Notes: generated from the sequence alone by a model not told the origin. A stretch of 64,000 nt of DNA from Amycolatopsis orientalis DSM 40040 = KCTC 9412 (GCF_000478275.1 NZ_ASJB01000015.1:1-64000); one strand, 5' to 3'; shown: positions 43,963 through 53,276, counted from the first letter of the stretch. Program-made: numbers and translations.

Positions 43963-44403
43963 GTGGAACCGGTGAAAGGCATGAAACCCGTTGTCGGAGC
44001 CACGCCACGCGTGGTCAAGTCCGAGCAGGAATGGCGGGAACAGCTCAGCCCCGACGAGTACGCCGTGCTCCGCCAGGCGGGCACCGAGCGCCCCTTCACC
44101 GGGGAGTACACCGACGAGAAGACCACCGGTGTCTACCAGTGCCGCGCCTGCGGTGCCGAACTGTTCCGCAGCGACACGAAGTTCGAGAGCCATTGCGGCT
44201 GGCCGTCGTTCTACGACCCGGCCGATTCCGACGCCGTCCTCCTCCGCGAGGACACCACGATGGGGATGCGCCGCATCGAGGTGCTGTGCAAGTCGTGTCA
44301 CAGCCACCTGGGACACGTGTTCGAAGGCGAGGGCTACGCCACGCCGACGGATCAGCGGTACTGCATCAACTCGATCTCGCTGAAGCTCGTTCCCGAGTCG
44401 TAA
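43963..44403 (+). CDS. msrB: Peptide-methionine (R)-S-oxide reductase
   Basis: 146 residues. Zinc Cys pairs are CRAC and CKSC; the substrate motif is HCGWPSF, and the catalytic Cys is in RYCINSISL. Reduces methionine R-sulfoxide in damaged proteins. GTG 43963 gives the length above; an ATG six codons later is also possible. It is followed by a strong hairpin. Its place before the heme genes matches Rv2674. Confidence 0.95.
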   Translation: MEPVKGMKPVVGATPRVVKSEQEWREQLSPDEYAVLRQAGTERPFTGEYTDEKTTGVYQCRACGAELFRSDTKFESHCGWPSFYDPADSDAVLLREDTTMGMRRIEVLCKSCHSHLGHVFEGEGYATPTDQRYCINSISLKLVPES

Positions 44404-44419
44404 CCAACCGAAGCGAACC

Positions 44420-44470
44420 ACCGCCCTCTCCGACGCGTTCCCTGTGCAGAGCAGCGTCGGGGAGGGCGGT
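44420..44470. terminator. Hairpin after msrB that also masks a ribosome site
   Basis: 17-nt arms (ACCGCCCTCTCCGACGC at 44420; GCGTCGGGGAGGGCGGT at 44454) pair with a single G-U. The 3' arm contains GGGGAGGG, the only ribosome site in front of the ATG at 44476. It can act as a terminator for msrB and would sequester the start of the next gene on any read-through transcript. Confidence 0.7.
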
Positions 44471-44475
44471 GTCGT

Positions 44476-45327
44476 ATGAACGAACCTTGGGGAATCTCCG
44501 GACCGGCTTTCGCGTGGCTGTACGGCTGCTTGGCCGTCCTGCCCCTCGCGCTCGCCGGACTGCACACGAGGTGGCTGCGCCGTGACACCGGCGCACGTGA
44601 AGTACCCGGCGTCCACCACCTGGCCGCGCTGGCAGGCGGTTCCGACCGGGTCACCGACACCGCCGTCGCCGGTCTGCTCGAACGGAGCGGTCTCCGGCTC
44701 GACAGCCACGGCGTCCTGTATCCGACCAAGCCCGTTCCGGCCGATCCCTTCGAGCGCGCGGTCGTGTCGACTTTGCCCAGCCTCGGAATCGGCCTGCGCG
44801 AGCTGCGCTCGAAGATGGCGCGGCACGAGGTCGTCTTGGAGTTGCGCGCCGACCTGCAGCGGAGAGGGCTGCAGGTCGGCGAGAAACGCCGACGGGTGGG
44901 CTGGCAATGCGCGATGGCCGCGTATGTGCCGATCTTCGCGCTGGGGGTCGCCCGACTGGCGAACGCCGTTCCGCTGCGGCGGCCGTCCGACATTCTCATC
45001 ATGCTGCTCCTCGCCGTGCTCGGGGCGATCGCTCTCACCGGAGGGCTCCAGTGGCCGGATCGCGCGGGCCGCGCGACCACCGCGGGCATGCTGGCCCTCC
45101 ACTACGGCCAGTGGGACCGAAGCCTCGGCAGGACCACGACCGGCCGGGTCGCCCTGCACGGCTTGGGCGCCTTCCCCGAACCGGTGTTCGCGGCCACGCT
45201 GGTCAGGACCGGCGGCTCGCGACAGAGCCGGTCCACGGCCGGCGGTGCGAGCGGTTGTGCCCAAGCCGTTTCCTCCTGCGGGGGCGGCGATGGCGGTGGT
45301 GGGGGTGGCGGAGGTTGTGGCGGATGA
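44476..45327 (+). CDS. TIGR04222 membrane protein with Gly/Cys tail, first copy
   Basis: 283 residues. It opens with WGISGPAFAWLYG and has a membrane helix at 12-32; a soluble winged-helix-like region (48-135) shares HLAALAGGSDRVTDTAVAGLLERSGL with the second copy; two more helices lie at about 145-190. The tail is almost pure Gly with three Cys (C261, C268, C281). TIGR04222 proteins are known for such tails and for occurring with DUF692 genes. I infer the tail is a modification substrate. Confidence 0.82.
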   Translation: MNEPWGISGPAFAWLYGCLAVLPLALAGLHTRWLRRDTGAREVPGVHHLAALAGGSDRVTDTAVAGLLERSGLRLDSHGVLYPTKPVPADPFERAVVSTLPSLGIGLRELRSKMARHEVVLELRADLQRRGLQVGEKRRRVGWQCAMAAYVPIFALGVARLANAVPLRRPSDILIMLLLAVLGAIALTGGLQWPDRAGRATTAGMLALHYGQWDRSLGRTTTGRVALHGLGAFPEPVFAATLVRTGGSRQSRSTAGGASGCAQAVSSCGGGDGGGGGGGGCGG

Positions 45328-45440
45328 GGGTCCAACTGCCGTCGTGAGAACCCACCCCGGCTGTTCGAATCACGGAACCACGACCGGACGGAAAAGCGTC
45401 CGACTACGGTAACTGCACCTGCTCGTGAAAGGCCCGTGCG

Positions 45441-46373
45441 ATGAAGGACACCTGGGGCATCCCCGGACCCACTTTCCTGGCGATCTACGGCGCCCTGCTG
45501 GTGTTCCCGCTGGTCGTCGGTCTGCTGTGGACGGTCTTGGTCAAGCTGGGCCGCAAGGCACCGCGCCCCGCCGTGCACGGACCGCAGCCGACGGTGTACG
45601 AACTCGCCTTTCTGGCCGGAGGACCGGACCGTGTGGTCGACACGGCCATCGCGGCACTGGTCGACCGCGGGACGTTGCGGGTCAGCAGCTCGAAGCAGCT
45701 CCAGCTGACAGGCGCCGAACCCGCCGACCCGATCGAAAAGGCCGTCGCCAAGGGCGCACGGCCGGGCTACAACGCCACGACCCGCGGCATCCGCGACCGG
45801 CTGCGGATGTCGGGGCCGATGCAGGCGCTCGCCAAGGATCTGGAGGCCCGGGGACTCGTGGCCGCGGACCGGGCGCCCCGGATCCGCCAGGTCGTGTTCT
45901 TCCTGTACCTCGCCGTCCTCGTCCTCGGCGTGGCGCGCCTGATCGCCGGGATCTCCGGCGACCACCCCGTCGGCTTCCTCATCCCGCTGCTGATCGTGGC
46001 CGTCTTCGCGACGCTGGTCGCCCGCGCCGTCAAGAACAAGAGGTCGGGCCCGCGCCCGACCGGTGAGGGCGACCGCGTCCTTCACCGGGCCAGGTCCGCC
46101 CACGGACGGGAGCGCAAACGCGGCATCCCGAACGGACCGGGATACGTCGGCATGGCCGGCGGCGCGGTGCTGGGCGGCGCCGCCGCGGCGGTCGCGTTCG
46201 GCGGGCTCGCCTCCTTCCCCGACGAGGAACTGAGCGCGGCCTTGATCCCGCCTCCGGTCTCCAGCGGTTTCGGCGGCGGTTCGTCCGGCGGCTCCTCGTG
46301 CAGCAGCGGCTCTTCGTGCAGTAGCTCCTGTGGCGGAGGCAGCTCCTGCGGTGGCGGGGGTTGCGGTGGCTGA
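45441..46373 (+). CDS. TIGR04222 membrane protein with Ser/Gly/Cys tail, second copy
   Basis: 310 residues, with the same plan as the first copy: WGIPGPTFLAIYG start, helix 12-35, AFLAGGPDRVVDTAIAALVDRGTL region, two helices at about 150-195, a further hydrophobic Gly/Ala stretch (238-256), then a tail from about 274 made of Ser, Gly and five Cys (C287, C293, C297, C303, C308). The last eight bases overlap the start of the DUF692 gene, so tail and enzyme are translated in a coupled way. Confidence 0.85.
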   Translation: MKDTWGIPGPTFLAIYGALLVFPLVVGLLWTVLVKLGRKAPRPAVHGPQPTVYELAFLAGGPDRVVDTAIAALVDRGTLRVSSSKQLQLTGAEPADPIEKAVAKGARPGYNATTRGIRDRLRMSGPMQALAKDLEARGLVAADRAPRIRQVVFFLYLAVLVLGVARLIAGISGDHPVGFLIPLLIVAVFATLVARAVKNKRSGPRPTGEGDRVLHRARSAHGRERKRGIPNGPGYVGMAGGAVLGGAAAAVAFGGLASFPDEELSAALIPPPVSSGFGGGSSGGSSCSSGSSCSSSCGGGSSCGGGGCGG

Positions 46374-47178
46374 CGGGCCCGGCAGGCTCGGGATCGGCAT
46401 CGGCTGGCGGCACGAGCTGGATCTGTCGATCGCGCGGCTGCCCGGCGTCGACTGGGTCGAGGTCGTCGCCGAGAACCTGCACGCCGGGCAGCTGCCCGAG
46501 ACCCTGGTCGCCTTGCGCGACAAGGGAATCCCGGTCCTGCCGCACGCGGTCTCGCTGTCGCTGGGCGGCGCGGAGCCGCTGGACACGGACCGCGTCGAGC
46601 GGCTCGCGGAAATCACCCGTGAACTCGGCGCGCCGATGGCCAGCGACCACGTGTGCTTCGTCCGCGCGGGCGGCCTCGATTCGGGGCATCTGATGCCGCT
46701 GCCCCGCACCCGGGAAGCGCTCGACGTCCTGGTGGACAACGTCAGACTGACTCAGTCCATTGTGGACGTGCCGTTCGCGCTGGAGAACATCGCCGCGGTA
46801 CTGGACTGGCCGGACGCGGAGTTCTCCGAGTCGGAGTTCCTGCGGGAGCTGACCGACCGGACCGGCTGCCTGCTGATCATCGACGTCGCCAACCTGTACG
46901 CCAACGCCCGCAACCTCGGCACCGATCCCGAACGGTTTCTCGACGAGATCCCGTGGGAGCGGCTGGCGTACACGCATATGGCGGGCGGTGTCGAACGCGA
47001 CGGCGTCTACCACGACACGCATGCCCATCCGATGGTCCCGGAGGTGCTGGACCTGCTGCGCGAACTGCGGCGGCGCACCGAGCCGCCGGGTGTGCTCCTG
47101 GAACGCGACGACGACTACCCGCCCGACAGCGAACTGGCGGCCGAGCTGGCCGCGCTGCGCGAAGCGGTCTCGCTGTGA
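46366..47178 (+). CDS. DUF692 / MNIO multinuclear iron-dependent oxidase
   Basis: 270 residues from a GTG overlapping the TIGR04222 gene. TIM barrel of the MbnB/TglH family. Likely iron ligands: H60 (LPHAVSLS), H95 (SDHVCF), E140 (FALENIA), D173 and N176 (IIDVANLYANARN), H204 (YTHMAGG), D217/H219 (HDTHAHP) and E246 (LLERDDD). Characterised members oxidise Cys residues of RiPP precursors to oxazolone/thioamide, thiooxazole or 3-thia amino acids and need a partner protein. The Cys-rich tails of the two upstream membrane proteins are the obvious candidate substrates (inference). Confidence 0.9.
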   Translation: MADGPGRLGIGIGWRHELDLSIARLPGVDWVEVVAENLHAGQLPETLVALRDKGIPVLPHAVSLSLGGAEPLDTDRVERLAEITRELGAPMASDHVCFVRAGGLDSGHLMPLPRTREALDVLVDNVRLTQSIVDVPFALENIAAVLDWPDAEFSESEFLRELTDRTGCLLIIDVANLYANARNLGTDPERFLDEIPWERLAYTHMAGGVERDGVYHDTHAHPMVPEVLDLLRELRRRTEPPGVLLERDDDYPPDSELAAELAALREAVSL

Positions 47179-47525
47179 GTTCGCCGCGGGAACGGCTCGC
47201 CGGGCAGCAGGCCGAACTGCTCAGGGCCCTGCTCGCCGGGGGCGACGCTCCGGCGGGCTTCGACGCGGACAGGCTCCGTATCGAGGCGAACGTCCTGCGG
47301 AACAAGCAAAGCAGGCTGGCCGCCTACCTTCGCCCCGATCTCGCCGAGGCACTCGGCGACCGGTTCGCCGCGCTGTTCCGCGAGTACGCGACAGCGCATC
47401 CGAAGACCGACGCGATCCGCGCACGGGCCTACGCGGACGCGTTCGGCACGTGGCTCGTCGAGCGCGGTGAGGTACCGAAGCCGAAGGGCCGCCTGGCGAG
47501 GTGGCTACGCCGTTTAGTCCTCTGA
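47175..47525 (+). CDS. Small partner protein of the MNIO enzyme
   Basis: 116 residues, GTG start overlapping the MNIO stop (GTGA). Mostly helical and basic: RERLAGQQAELLRALLAGG, a middle part with LAAYLRPDLAEALGDRFAALFREYATAHPK, and a basic end (RLARWLRRLVL). Position and length fit the partner (MbnC/TglI/HvfC-type) proteins that bring the precursor to MNIO enzymes, but I do not recognise a named family. The last codons and stop lie inside a family-B palindrome. Confidence 0.75.
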   Translation: MSSPRERLAGQQAELLRALLAGGDAPAGFDADRLRIEANVLRNKQSRLAAYLRPDLAEALGDRFAALFREYATAHPKTDAIRARAYADAFGTWLVERGEVPKPKGRLARWLRRLVL

Positions 47526-47562
47526 ATGCGTTCTGGCCGACACGCATTCAGAGGACTAAACG
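47511..47562. terminator. Family-B palindrome with perfect arms (B4)
   Basis: CGTTTAGTCCTCTGAATGCG and its complement, 12-nt loop. The 5' arm encodes Arg-Leu-Val-Leu-stop of the MNIO partner gene, so the element supplies that gene's end. It separates it from the convergent CoA transferase gene. Confidence 0.85.
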
Positions 47563-47567
47563 CGGGG

Positions 47568-48926
47568 TCACCAGACCGCGCGGTCGCTTCCGGGGACGTG
47601 CGTCGCTTCCGCCCAGAAGGGATTCGCGCCCGGCAGCGTGCCCGCCATCTTGACCCGGGTCAGCCGGCCGAGCTGGCTGTCGACGTCTTCCAGCCATTCG
47701 GCGCCGTCGAAGCCGGAGGGACCGGGTTCCTTGCGCCCCAAGGAGTTCAGCCACTCCCCCGTTCCGGCGAGCGAGGTGCGGACGTGCTGGCTGCCGCCCT
47801 CGGTGGCCGCCCGGCGGACGGCGGTCATGATCGCCGCCGCGGTGAGCCAGCCGGTCGCGTGGTCGAGCGCCTGCACCGGAAGCGGACCCGGACCGTCGAG
47901 TCCGGCGGCCTTCCCGCCTTCGTCGGCGATGCCCGACGCCATCTGCACCAGGCTGTCAAACCCCCGCCGCCGTGCCCATGGCCCTTCCCAGCCGTAGGCG
48001 GACAGGTCCGCGACGACGATGCCCGGCCGGAGTTCGGCGATCGCTTCGGGCGAGAAACCCTTGGCCACCAGCGATCCCGGCCGGAAACCCTGCAGCACGA
48101 CGTCGGCGCGGGCGATCAGCTTGCGCAGCCGCGAGCGCCCCGCCTCGGTCTCCAGGTCGACGTACGCCGAGAGTTTGCCCATCCCGGTGTCGACGGCCAG
48201 CGGCGGCACCGTCGGCAGCTGGGCCGACCCGATGTGCATGACGATGGCGCCGTGCGCGGCGAGCACGCGGCCCGCGACCGGTCCGGCGATGACATGGGTC
48301 AGGTCCAGGATCCGCACCCCGCCGAGCGGCCGGTCGGACTCGAACAGCCGCACGGGGTCCGACGGCCCGAGCGGCCGGATCTCGGCGACCGGCAACCCAC
48401 TCGACGCCTGTCCTTGCTTGTGCGCCAGCCATTCCTCACGCGTGCGCATGACGGCGGCGGCCCCGCCGGCGCCGATGACCGCCGATTCGACCTCGTACTT
48501 CGACTTGGCCGCGACGACCTTCTCGAACGCCGCGCGGGTCGCGGGCACACCGAGACCCCAGCACACGGCGGAGACGTGCCGCGGATAGTTGCAGTGCAGC
48601 CGTACCCAGCCGTCGTTCGCGCGATAGTCGCCGGACAGCGGCGCGCTGAACGGCACCGGCTCCCCGTCGACGCGGAGGTACTGCTCGCTGTGGAACGACG
48701 CCGCGGCGTGCCGGGTGTCGATCGAGACCTTGCCCGGCTCGATCCCCCGCAGCCGCAGCAGTTCCCCGGCCGCCAGGGTCGCCGCGGCGATACTCGTGAC
48801 CGCCGCCTCCTCGACCCGGAAGATCCCGGGCAGCACCGACTCGGGGCCGGTGACCTCGACGGCGTCCTCGGCGAGCTCGTCGCCGGTGAGCGTGGTCCAG
48901 ACGCGGGGGTCCAGTGAGGCGTTCAC
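47568..48926 (-). CDS. CaiB/BaiF-family CoA transferase
   Basis: 452 residues from a GTG sharing one base with the hemQ stop (TAGTG). Class III CoA-transferase signatures: GVRILDLTHVIAGPVAGRVLAAHGAIVMHI in the second half, ADVVLQGFRPGSLVAKG and VVADLSAYGWEGPW. The first 200 residues are an additional, partly degenerate CaiB-like half. Substrate unknown; coupling to the heme genes is unexplained. Confidence 0.85.
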   Translation of the reverse strand: MNASLDPRVWTTLTGDELAEDAVEVTGPESVLPGIFRVEEAAVTSIAAATLAAGELLRLRGIEPGKVSIDTRHAAASFHSEQYLRVDGEPVPFSAPLSGDYRANDGWVRLHCNYPRHVSAVCWGLGVPATRAAFEKVVAAKSKYEVESAVIGAGGAAAVMRTREEWLAHKQGQASSGLPVAEIRPLGPSDPVRLFESDRPLGGVRILDLTHVIAGPVAGRVLAAHGAIVMHIGSAQLPTVPPLAVDTGMGKLSAYVDLETEAGRSRLRKLIARADVVLQGFRPGSLVAKGFSPEAIAELRPGIVVADLSAYGWEGPWARRRGFDSLVQMASGIADEGGKAAGLDGPGPLPVQALDHATGWLTAAAIMTAVRRAATEGGSQHVRTSLAGTGEWLNSLGRKEPGPSGFDGAEWLEDVDSQLGRLTRVKMAGTLPGANPFWAEATHVPGSDRAVW

Positions 48927-49618
48927 TAGGGCAGCAGGGCGATCAGCTCGGCAGGGGCCACCTTCGTCCCGGTGTAGAACGGGATCTCCTCGCGCACGTG
49001 GAGGCGGGCCTCGGTGCCGCGCAGATGACGCATCAGGTCGACGATGCGGTGCAGCTCGTCGGCCTCGAAGGCCAGGATCCACTCGTAGTCGCCCAGCGCG
49101 AACGACGCGACCGTGTTGGCGCGGACGTCCGGATAGTCGCGGGCCTCCTTGCCGTGGTCGGCGAGCATCTTGCGGCGCTCGTCGTCCGGCAGCAGGTACC
49201 ACTCGTAGGAGCGCACGAACGGATAGACGCAGATGAACTTGCGGGCCTCTTCACCGGCGAGGAACGCCGGGATGTGGCTCTTGTTGAACTCCGCCGGGCG
49301 GTGCAGCGCGACCTGGCTCCACACCGGCACCGACGCGCGGCCGAGCGGCGTGTGCCGGAAACCGCTGTAGGCCGCCTGGACCTGCTCGATCTCCTCGGCG
49401 TGCCACCAGATCATGTAGTCGGCGTCGGCGCGCAGTCCCGAGAGGTCGTAGACACCGCGGACGACGACGCCCTTGGCCTCCAGCGCGTCGAGATACTCGG
49501 TGGTCTCCGCTGTCGCCTTCTCGCGGTCTTCGCCGAGCTTGCCCTGCTCGGCCCGGAAGACCGACCAGGCGGTGTAGCGGATGGTGTCATTGAGCTCGTT
49601 GTAGTTCAGCCGCGCCAT
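48926..49618 (-). CDS. hemQ: Coproheme decarboxylase HemQ
   Basis: 230 residues of the chlorite-dismutase-like family. [21 protein letters not shown] start, [44 protein letters not shown] (with the actinobacterial Tyr/His surroundings), and a conserved final [11 protein letters not shown]. It turns coproheme III into heme b in the coproporphyrin-dependent pathway of Gram-positive bacteria. Confidence 0.95.
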   Translation of the reverse strand: MARLNYNELNDTIRYTAWSVFRAEQGKLGEDREKATAETTEYLDALEAKGVVVRGVYDLSGLRADADYMIWWHAEEIEQVQAAYSGFRHTPLGRASVPVWSQVALHRPAEFNKSHIPAFLAGEEARKFICVYPFVRSYEWYLLPDDERRKMLADHGKEARDYPDVRANTVASFALGDYEWILAFEADELHRIVDLMRHLRGTEARLHVREEIPFYTGTKVAPAELIALLP

Positions 49619-49643
49619 ACCGCCATCTTGGCACTGCCGGTGC

Positions 49644-51023
49644 TCAGGAGCCCTCGTGGGTCGGTGTGATCCCGGCGATGCGGCGGGCGGCCGCGTCGGC
49701 GGTCGCGATGCAGGCGGGCAGCCCGACGCCGTGCAGGGTCGCGCCCGCCACCGCCAGCCCCGGAACGGCGGCGACGGCGCGTTCGATCCGCTCGACGCGG
49801 ACGAGGTGCCCGGTGCCGTACTGCGGGAGCCCGCCGCCCCATCGGGTCACCAGTGTCTCGATCGGCTCGGCGGTGACCCCGGTCAGCCGGGCCAGGTCGT
49901 CGCGGACCACTCGCACGAGTTCGTCGTCGTCGGCGTGCAGCGCGCCCGGTTCGCCGAAGCGGCCGACCGAGCCACGCACCAGCACCGGGCCTTCGCCGTA
50001 CTGCGCCCACTTGCGGGAGGAGAAGGTGAACGCCTTGGCGGCGAACGGTTTCCCGGCCGCGTCCCGCTCCCCCGCGCCGATCAGCACTCCGGACGACTCC
50101 GGCAACGCGGTCCCCGGCGGAAGCGCGAGCGCGACCACCGCCATCGACGCGAGTTCGACCTTGGCGAACACCGACGAGGCCACTCCCGCGACACCGTCGA
50201 GCAGCCGTCGTGCCGAAGGCGCCGGGACGGCGAGAAGAACGGAGTCGGCGTCGAGGTCGTCGACCTTCCAGCCGACGGCGGTGCGCTCGAGCGCCGTCAC
50301 GGTGGTCCCGGTCCGGATCTCGGCGCGGGAAAGCTCCGCGAGCCGTGCGATCAGCGTTCCGAGGCCGCCCAGGAGGGTGCCGAAGACCGGCGCCGTACTC
50401 GGCGAGGCCGGCATGAGCGAGGCGGCGCCTTCGGTGAGCGAGCGTGCACCGCGATCGATCGCGGACGCGAGACCGGGCATGGTCGCGCGCAGCCCGAGCC
50501 CGTCCGCTCCCCCGGCGTAGACCCCGCCGAGCAGGGGATCGACCAGCCGGTCCACGAGTTCGTCGCCGAACCGCTCGCGCAGCAGCGGGCCGAGCGGCAC
50601 GTCACCGGCGGGCAGTTCCAGCGGTGACAACGAGGCCTCGGCCTCGACCAGGGCGCGACCCTTCTCCGACAGCACCCCCGCGACCGCGTCGGCCGAGGCC
50701 GGAACGCCCATGACCGTGCCCGGCGGCAGGCCGAGCACGGAGCCGCCGGCATGGATCTTGGCGCGGGCCTTGGTGGGGTGGACGAGGCTTTCGCCCAGCC
50801 CGACCTCCTGGACCAGGGAGACCGCCTCGGGGCGGCGGGCGAGGAACGCCTCCGCACCGACGTCGTAGCGTTCCCCGGCGAGTTCCACCGTGCGGAGCTT
50901 CCCGCCGAGCGACCCTGCCGCCTCGAAGACGACGATCCGGGCGTCGTCGCCGAGCAGCGTCCTCAGGCGATAGGCCGCCGTCAGTCCCGAGATACCGCCA
51001 CCGACGACGGCGATCGTGCTCAC
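49644..51023 (-). CDS. hemY: Coproporphyrinogen/protoporphyrinogen oxidase
   Basis: A 459-residue FAD enzyme. [20 protein letters not shown] at the N-terminus, the substrate-side [13 protein letters not shown] region, and the C-terminal FAD motif [28 protein letters not shown]. With HemQ next to it, coproporphyrinogen III is the expected substrate (CgoX role). The ATG overlaps the hemE stop (ATGA). Confidence 0.94.
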   Translation of the reverse strand: MSTIAVVGGGISGLTAAYRLRTLLGDDARIVVFEAAGSLGGKLRTVELAGERYDVGAEAFLARRPEAVSLVQEVGLGESLVHPTKARAKIHAGGSVLGLPPGTVMGVPASADAVAGVLSEKGRALVEAEASLSPLELPAGDVPLGPLLRERFGDELVDRLVDPLLGGVYAGGADGLGLRATMPGLASAIDRGARSLTEGAASLMPASPSTAPVFGTLLGGLGTLIARLAELSRAEIRTGTTVTALERTAVGWKVDDLDADSVLLAVPAPSARRLLDGVAGVASSVFAKVELASMAVVALALPPGTALPESSGVLIGAGERDAAGKPFAAKAFTFSSRKWAQYGEGPVLVRGSVGRFGEPGALHADDDELVRVVRDDLARLTGVTAEPIETLVTRWGGGLPQYGTGHLVRVERIERAVAAVPGLAVAGATLHGVGLPACIATADAAARRIAGITPTHEGS

Positions 51024-52096
51024 GGCTGAAGCTCGTGCACCAGCCCGACCACGCGCGTCAGGACATCGGGGTCGACGCCGGGCAGGACGCCGTGGCCGAG
51101 GTTGAAGATGTGGCCGTCGGCCGCGCGGCCCTCGGCGAGGATGCGCCGGACCTCCGCTTCGAGCACCGGCCAGGACGCGTGCAGCAGCGCCGGGTCGAGG
51201 TTGCCCTGCACGACCCCGCCGCCGAGCCGCCGGACCGCTTCGTCGAGCGGGATGCGCCAGTCGACGCCGACCACGTCGGCACCCGCGTCGCGCATGGCCA
51301 CCAGCAGCTCACCCGTGCCGACGCCGAAGTGGATCCGCGGCGCGCCGTAGCGCGCGATCGAGGACAGCACCTTCGCCGAATGCGGCAGGACGAACTCGCG
51401 GTAGTCCCGCTCCGAGAGCGCGCCCGCCCACGAGTCGAACAGCTGGATCGCGTCGGCTCCGGCGTCCAGCTGCGCGGACAGGAAGGTGATCGCCATCTCC
51501 GCCAGGCGCCCCGCCAGCTCGTGCCAGAGCTCCGGTTCGGAGTGCATGAGCGCCTTGGTGTGCTCGTGGTTGCGGCTCGGCCCGCCCTCGATGAGGTAGG
51601 AGGCCAGCGTGAACGGCGCGCCGGCGAAACCGATCAGCGGCGTCTCGCCCAGCGACCCGACCAGCAGCCGGACGCCCTCGGCGACCCGCTCCACCTGCTC
51701 CGGTTCGAGGACCGGCAGCGCGCGCACGCCCGCGGCGTCGCGGATCGGCGAGGCGACGACCGGGCCGGTGCCCGCGACGATGTCGATGTCGAGGCCCGCC
51801 GCCTTGAGCGGGACGACGATGTCACTGAAGAGGATGGCCGCGTCGACGCCGTGACGGCGGATCGGCTGGAGGGTGATCTCCGCGAGCATCTCGGGGTCGA
51901 AGCAGGCTTCGAACATCGAGGTGCCTTCGCGGAGCGCCCGGTACTCCGGCAGCGACCGGCCTGCCTGGCGCATGAACCACACGGGGGTGCGGGCCGGGCG
52001 TTCGCCGCGCGCGGCGGCCAGGAACGGCGCACCGGGCAGGGCGCGACGGGCCGCGGGGACGGTCTGCGCGGGAGAAGCAGCTGAAGGAGACATCAC
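51020..52096 (-). CDS. hemE: Uroporphyrinogen decarboxylase
   Basis: 358 residues. [16 protein letters not shown] and the [26 protein letters not shown] blocks are diagnostic; further [17 protein letters not shown] and FDSWAGALS. Decarboxylates uroporphyrinogen III to coproporphyrinogen III. First gene of the hemE-hemY-hemQ-CoA transferase unit. Divergent from the DUF3000 gene, as in mycobacteria. Confidence 0.97.
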   Translation of the reverse strand: MMSPSAASPAQTVPAARRALPGAPFLAAARGERPARTPVWFMRQAGRSLPEYRALREGTSMFEACFDPEMLAEITLQPIRRHGVDAAILFSDIVVPLKAAGLDIDIVAGTGPVVASPIRDAAGVRALPVLEPEQVERVAEGVRLLVGSLGETPLIGFAGAPFTLASYLIEGGPSRNHEHTKALMHSEPELWHELAGRLAEMAITFLSAQLDAGADAIQLFDSWAGALSERDYREFVLPHSAKVLSSIARYGAPRIHFGVGTGELLVAMRDAGADVVGVDWRIPLDEAVRRLGGGVVQGNLDPALLHASWPVLEAEVRRILAEGRAADGHIFNLGHGVLPGVDPDVLTRVVGLVHELQP

Positions 52097-52181
52097 GGTT
52101 CATGGTGCCATGGACGCTCGGAGGCCTTACTCTCGGCGCGTCTGCGCCCCGAACCGGACTATCGCGTCCTACAGTCGGTTG

Positions 52182-52745
52182 GTGACCGCGATGACGTCAG
52201 TACCCGACCTCTTCCGTGAAGCCGTCGCGGCGTTGCAATCGGTCCGGCCCCGTCCCGAAGTGCAGCTGGAGACGATGCGCCCGCCGCAGCGCCTGGCGCC
52301 GTGGTCCTACGCGGTGAGCTGCGAGGTGGAAGGCCCCGCGGATGTGCTGGCGTCGGGACGACTGGTGCTCCTGCACGATCCGGACGGGCAGGAAGGCTGG
52401 GACGGCGTCCTGCGGCTGGTCATGTACGTCCGCGCGGAACTCGACCGGGAACTGGCGACCGATCCCTTCCTGCCCGCCGTCGGCTGGTCGTGGCTGACCG
52501 ACGCGCTGGAAAGTTCCGGCGCGGAGTGGACGGCGCTGGGCGGCACGGTCACCGAGACCTCGTCGGCCCGCTTCGGCGACATCTCCGGGCCCGCGCGCAC
52601 CGACGATCTGGAACTGCGGGCGTCCTGGACGCCGACCGACGCCGCGCTGCGGCCGCACGGGCAGGCGTTCTGCCAGGTGATGGCGAGTGTCGTGGGACTG
52701 CCGCCGGTCGGCGTGACGCTCTTCGGGCAGCGTCAGTCCTCCTGA
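52182..52745 (+). CDS. DUF3000 protein
   Basis: 187 residues, GTG with no ribosome site; TACAGT six bases upstream suggests a leaderless transcript. An ATG three codons on is an alternative. The family is restricted to actinobacteria; typical segments are PQRLAPWSYAVSCEV, GRLVLLHDPDGQEGWDG and TLGGTVTETSSARFGDI-like. Function unknown. Homologue of Rv2680, with the same hemE and rnd neighbours. Confidence 0.9.
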   Translation: MTAMTSVPDLFREAVAALQSVRPRPEVQLETMRPPQRLAPWSYAVSCEVEGPADVLASGRLVLLHDPDGQEGWDGVLRLVMYVRAELDRELATDPFLPAVGWSWLTDALESSGAEWTALGGTVTETSSARFGDISGPARTDDLELRASWTPTDAALRPHGQAFCQVMASVVGLPPVGVTLFGQRQSS

Positions 52746-52928
52746 CCTTTCGGCCCGCGTCCCCTCGCGGTGCCTCCGTTGATCCCCAGCCCGGACTCGA
52801 TGATCGCCACAGGCGGCCCTCAAGCATCAGCAGTCCCAACCGCTGCGCGTGAAGGCCCCCTTCGGTCAGGGCCCGGCAAAGTCGGCATCGTGCAGGTCGG
52901 GCCCCTCTTCGTCCTGGCGCAGGCCGAC

Positions 52929-52969
52929 GATGAAGGAATGGGGACGTTGAGTGTCCCGATTCCTTCATC
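52929..52969. repeat. Family-C palindrome (C1)
   Basis: Arms GATGAAGGAATGGGGAC and GTCCCGATTCCTTCATC (one mismatch) around GTTGAGT. Shares the GGGACGTT core with the palindrome 98 bp downstream but has different outer arms. Confidence 0.8.
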
Positions 52970-53026
52970 AACACGGGGTTCACACCCGGTCGCACAGCTT
53001 GATCGACACAGGATCAGGGAGACCCC

Positions 53027-53075
53027 CGAGTGTGGAGGATTTGGGACGTTCAACGTCCCAAATCCTCCACACTCG
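53027..53075. repeat. Family-C palindrome (C2), perfect
   Basis: A perfect 49-nt palindrome: 24-nt arms from CGAGTGTGGAGGATTTGGGA inward, meeting at GACGTT-C-AACGTC. Confidence 0.85.
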
Positions 53076-53276
53076 AACCCCGCGCCGGCCGCCGAGGCCG
53101 CGTCGCCGGGCTCCACTCACCGGAGACAGCTCGCCGAGGGCCCGACACGCCGGGAATCCCACTAATCGAGACATAGCATTCGGGTTATTTTGCGTTCCAA
53201 GCCCGCTAGCGTCGCTAGTAAAGCTGGCGATACTAAAGGTCCCTTGCTCCCCCCACCCGATCCGCGCCCCAAGGAC

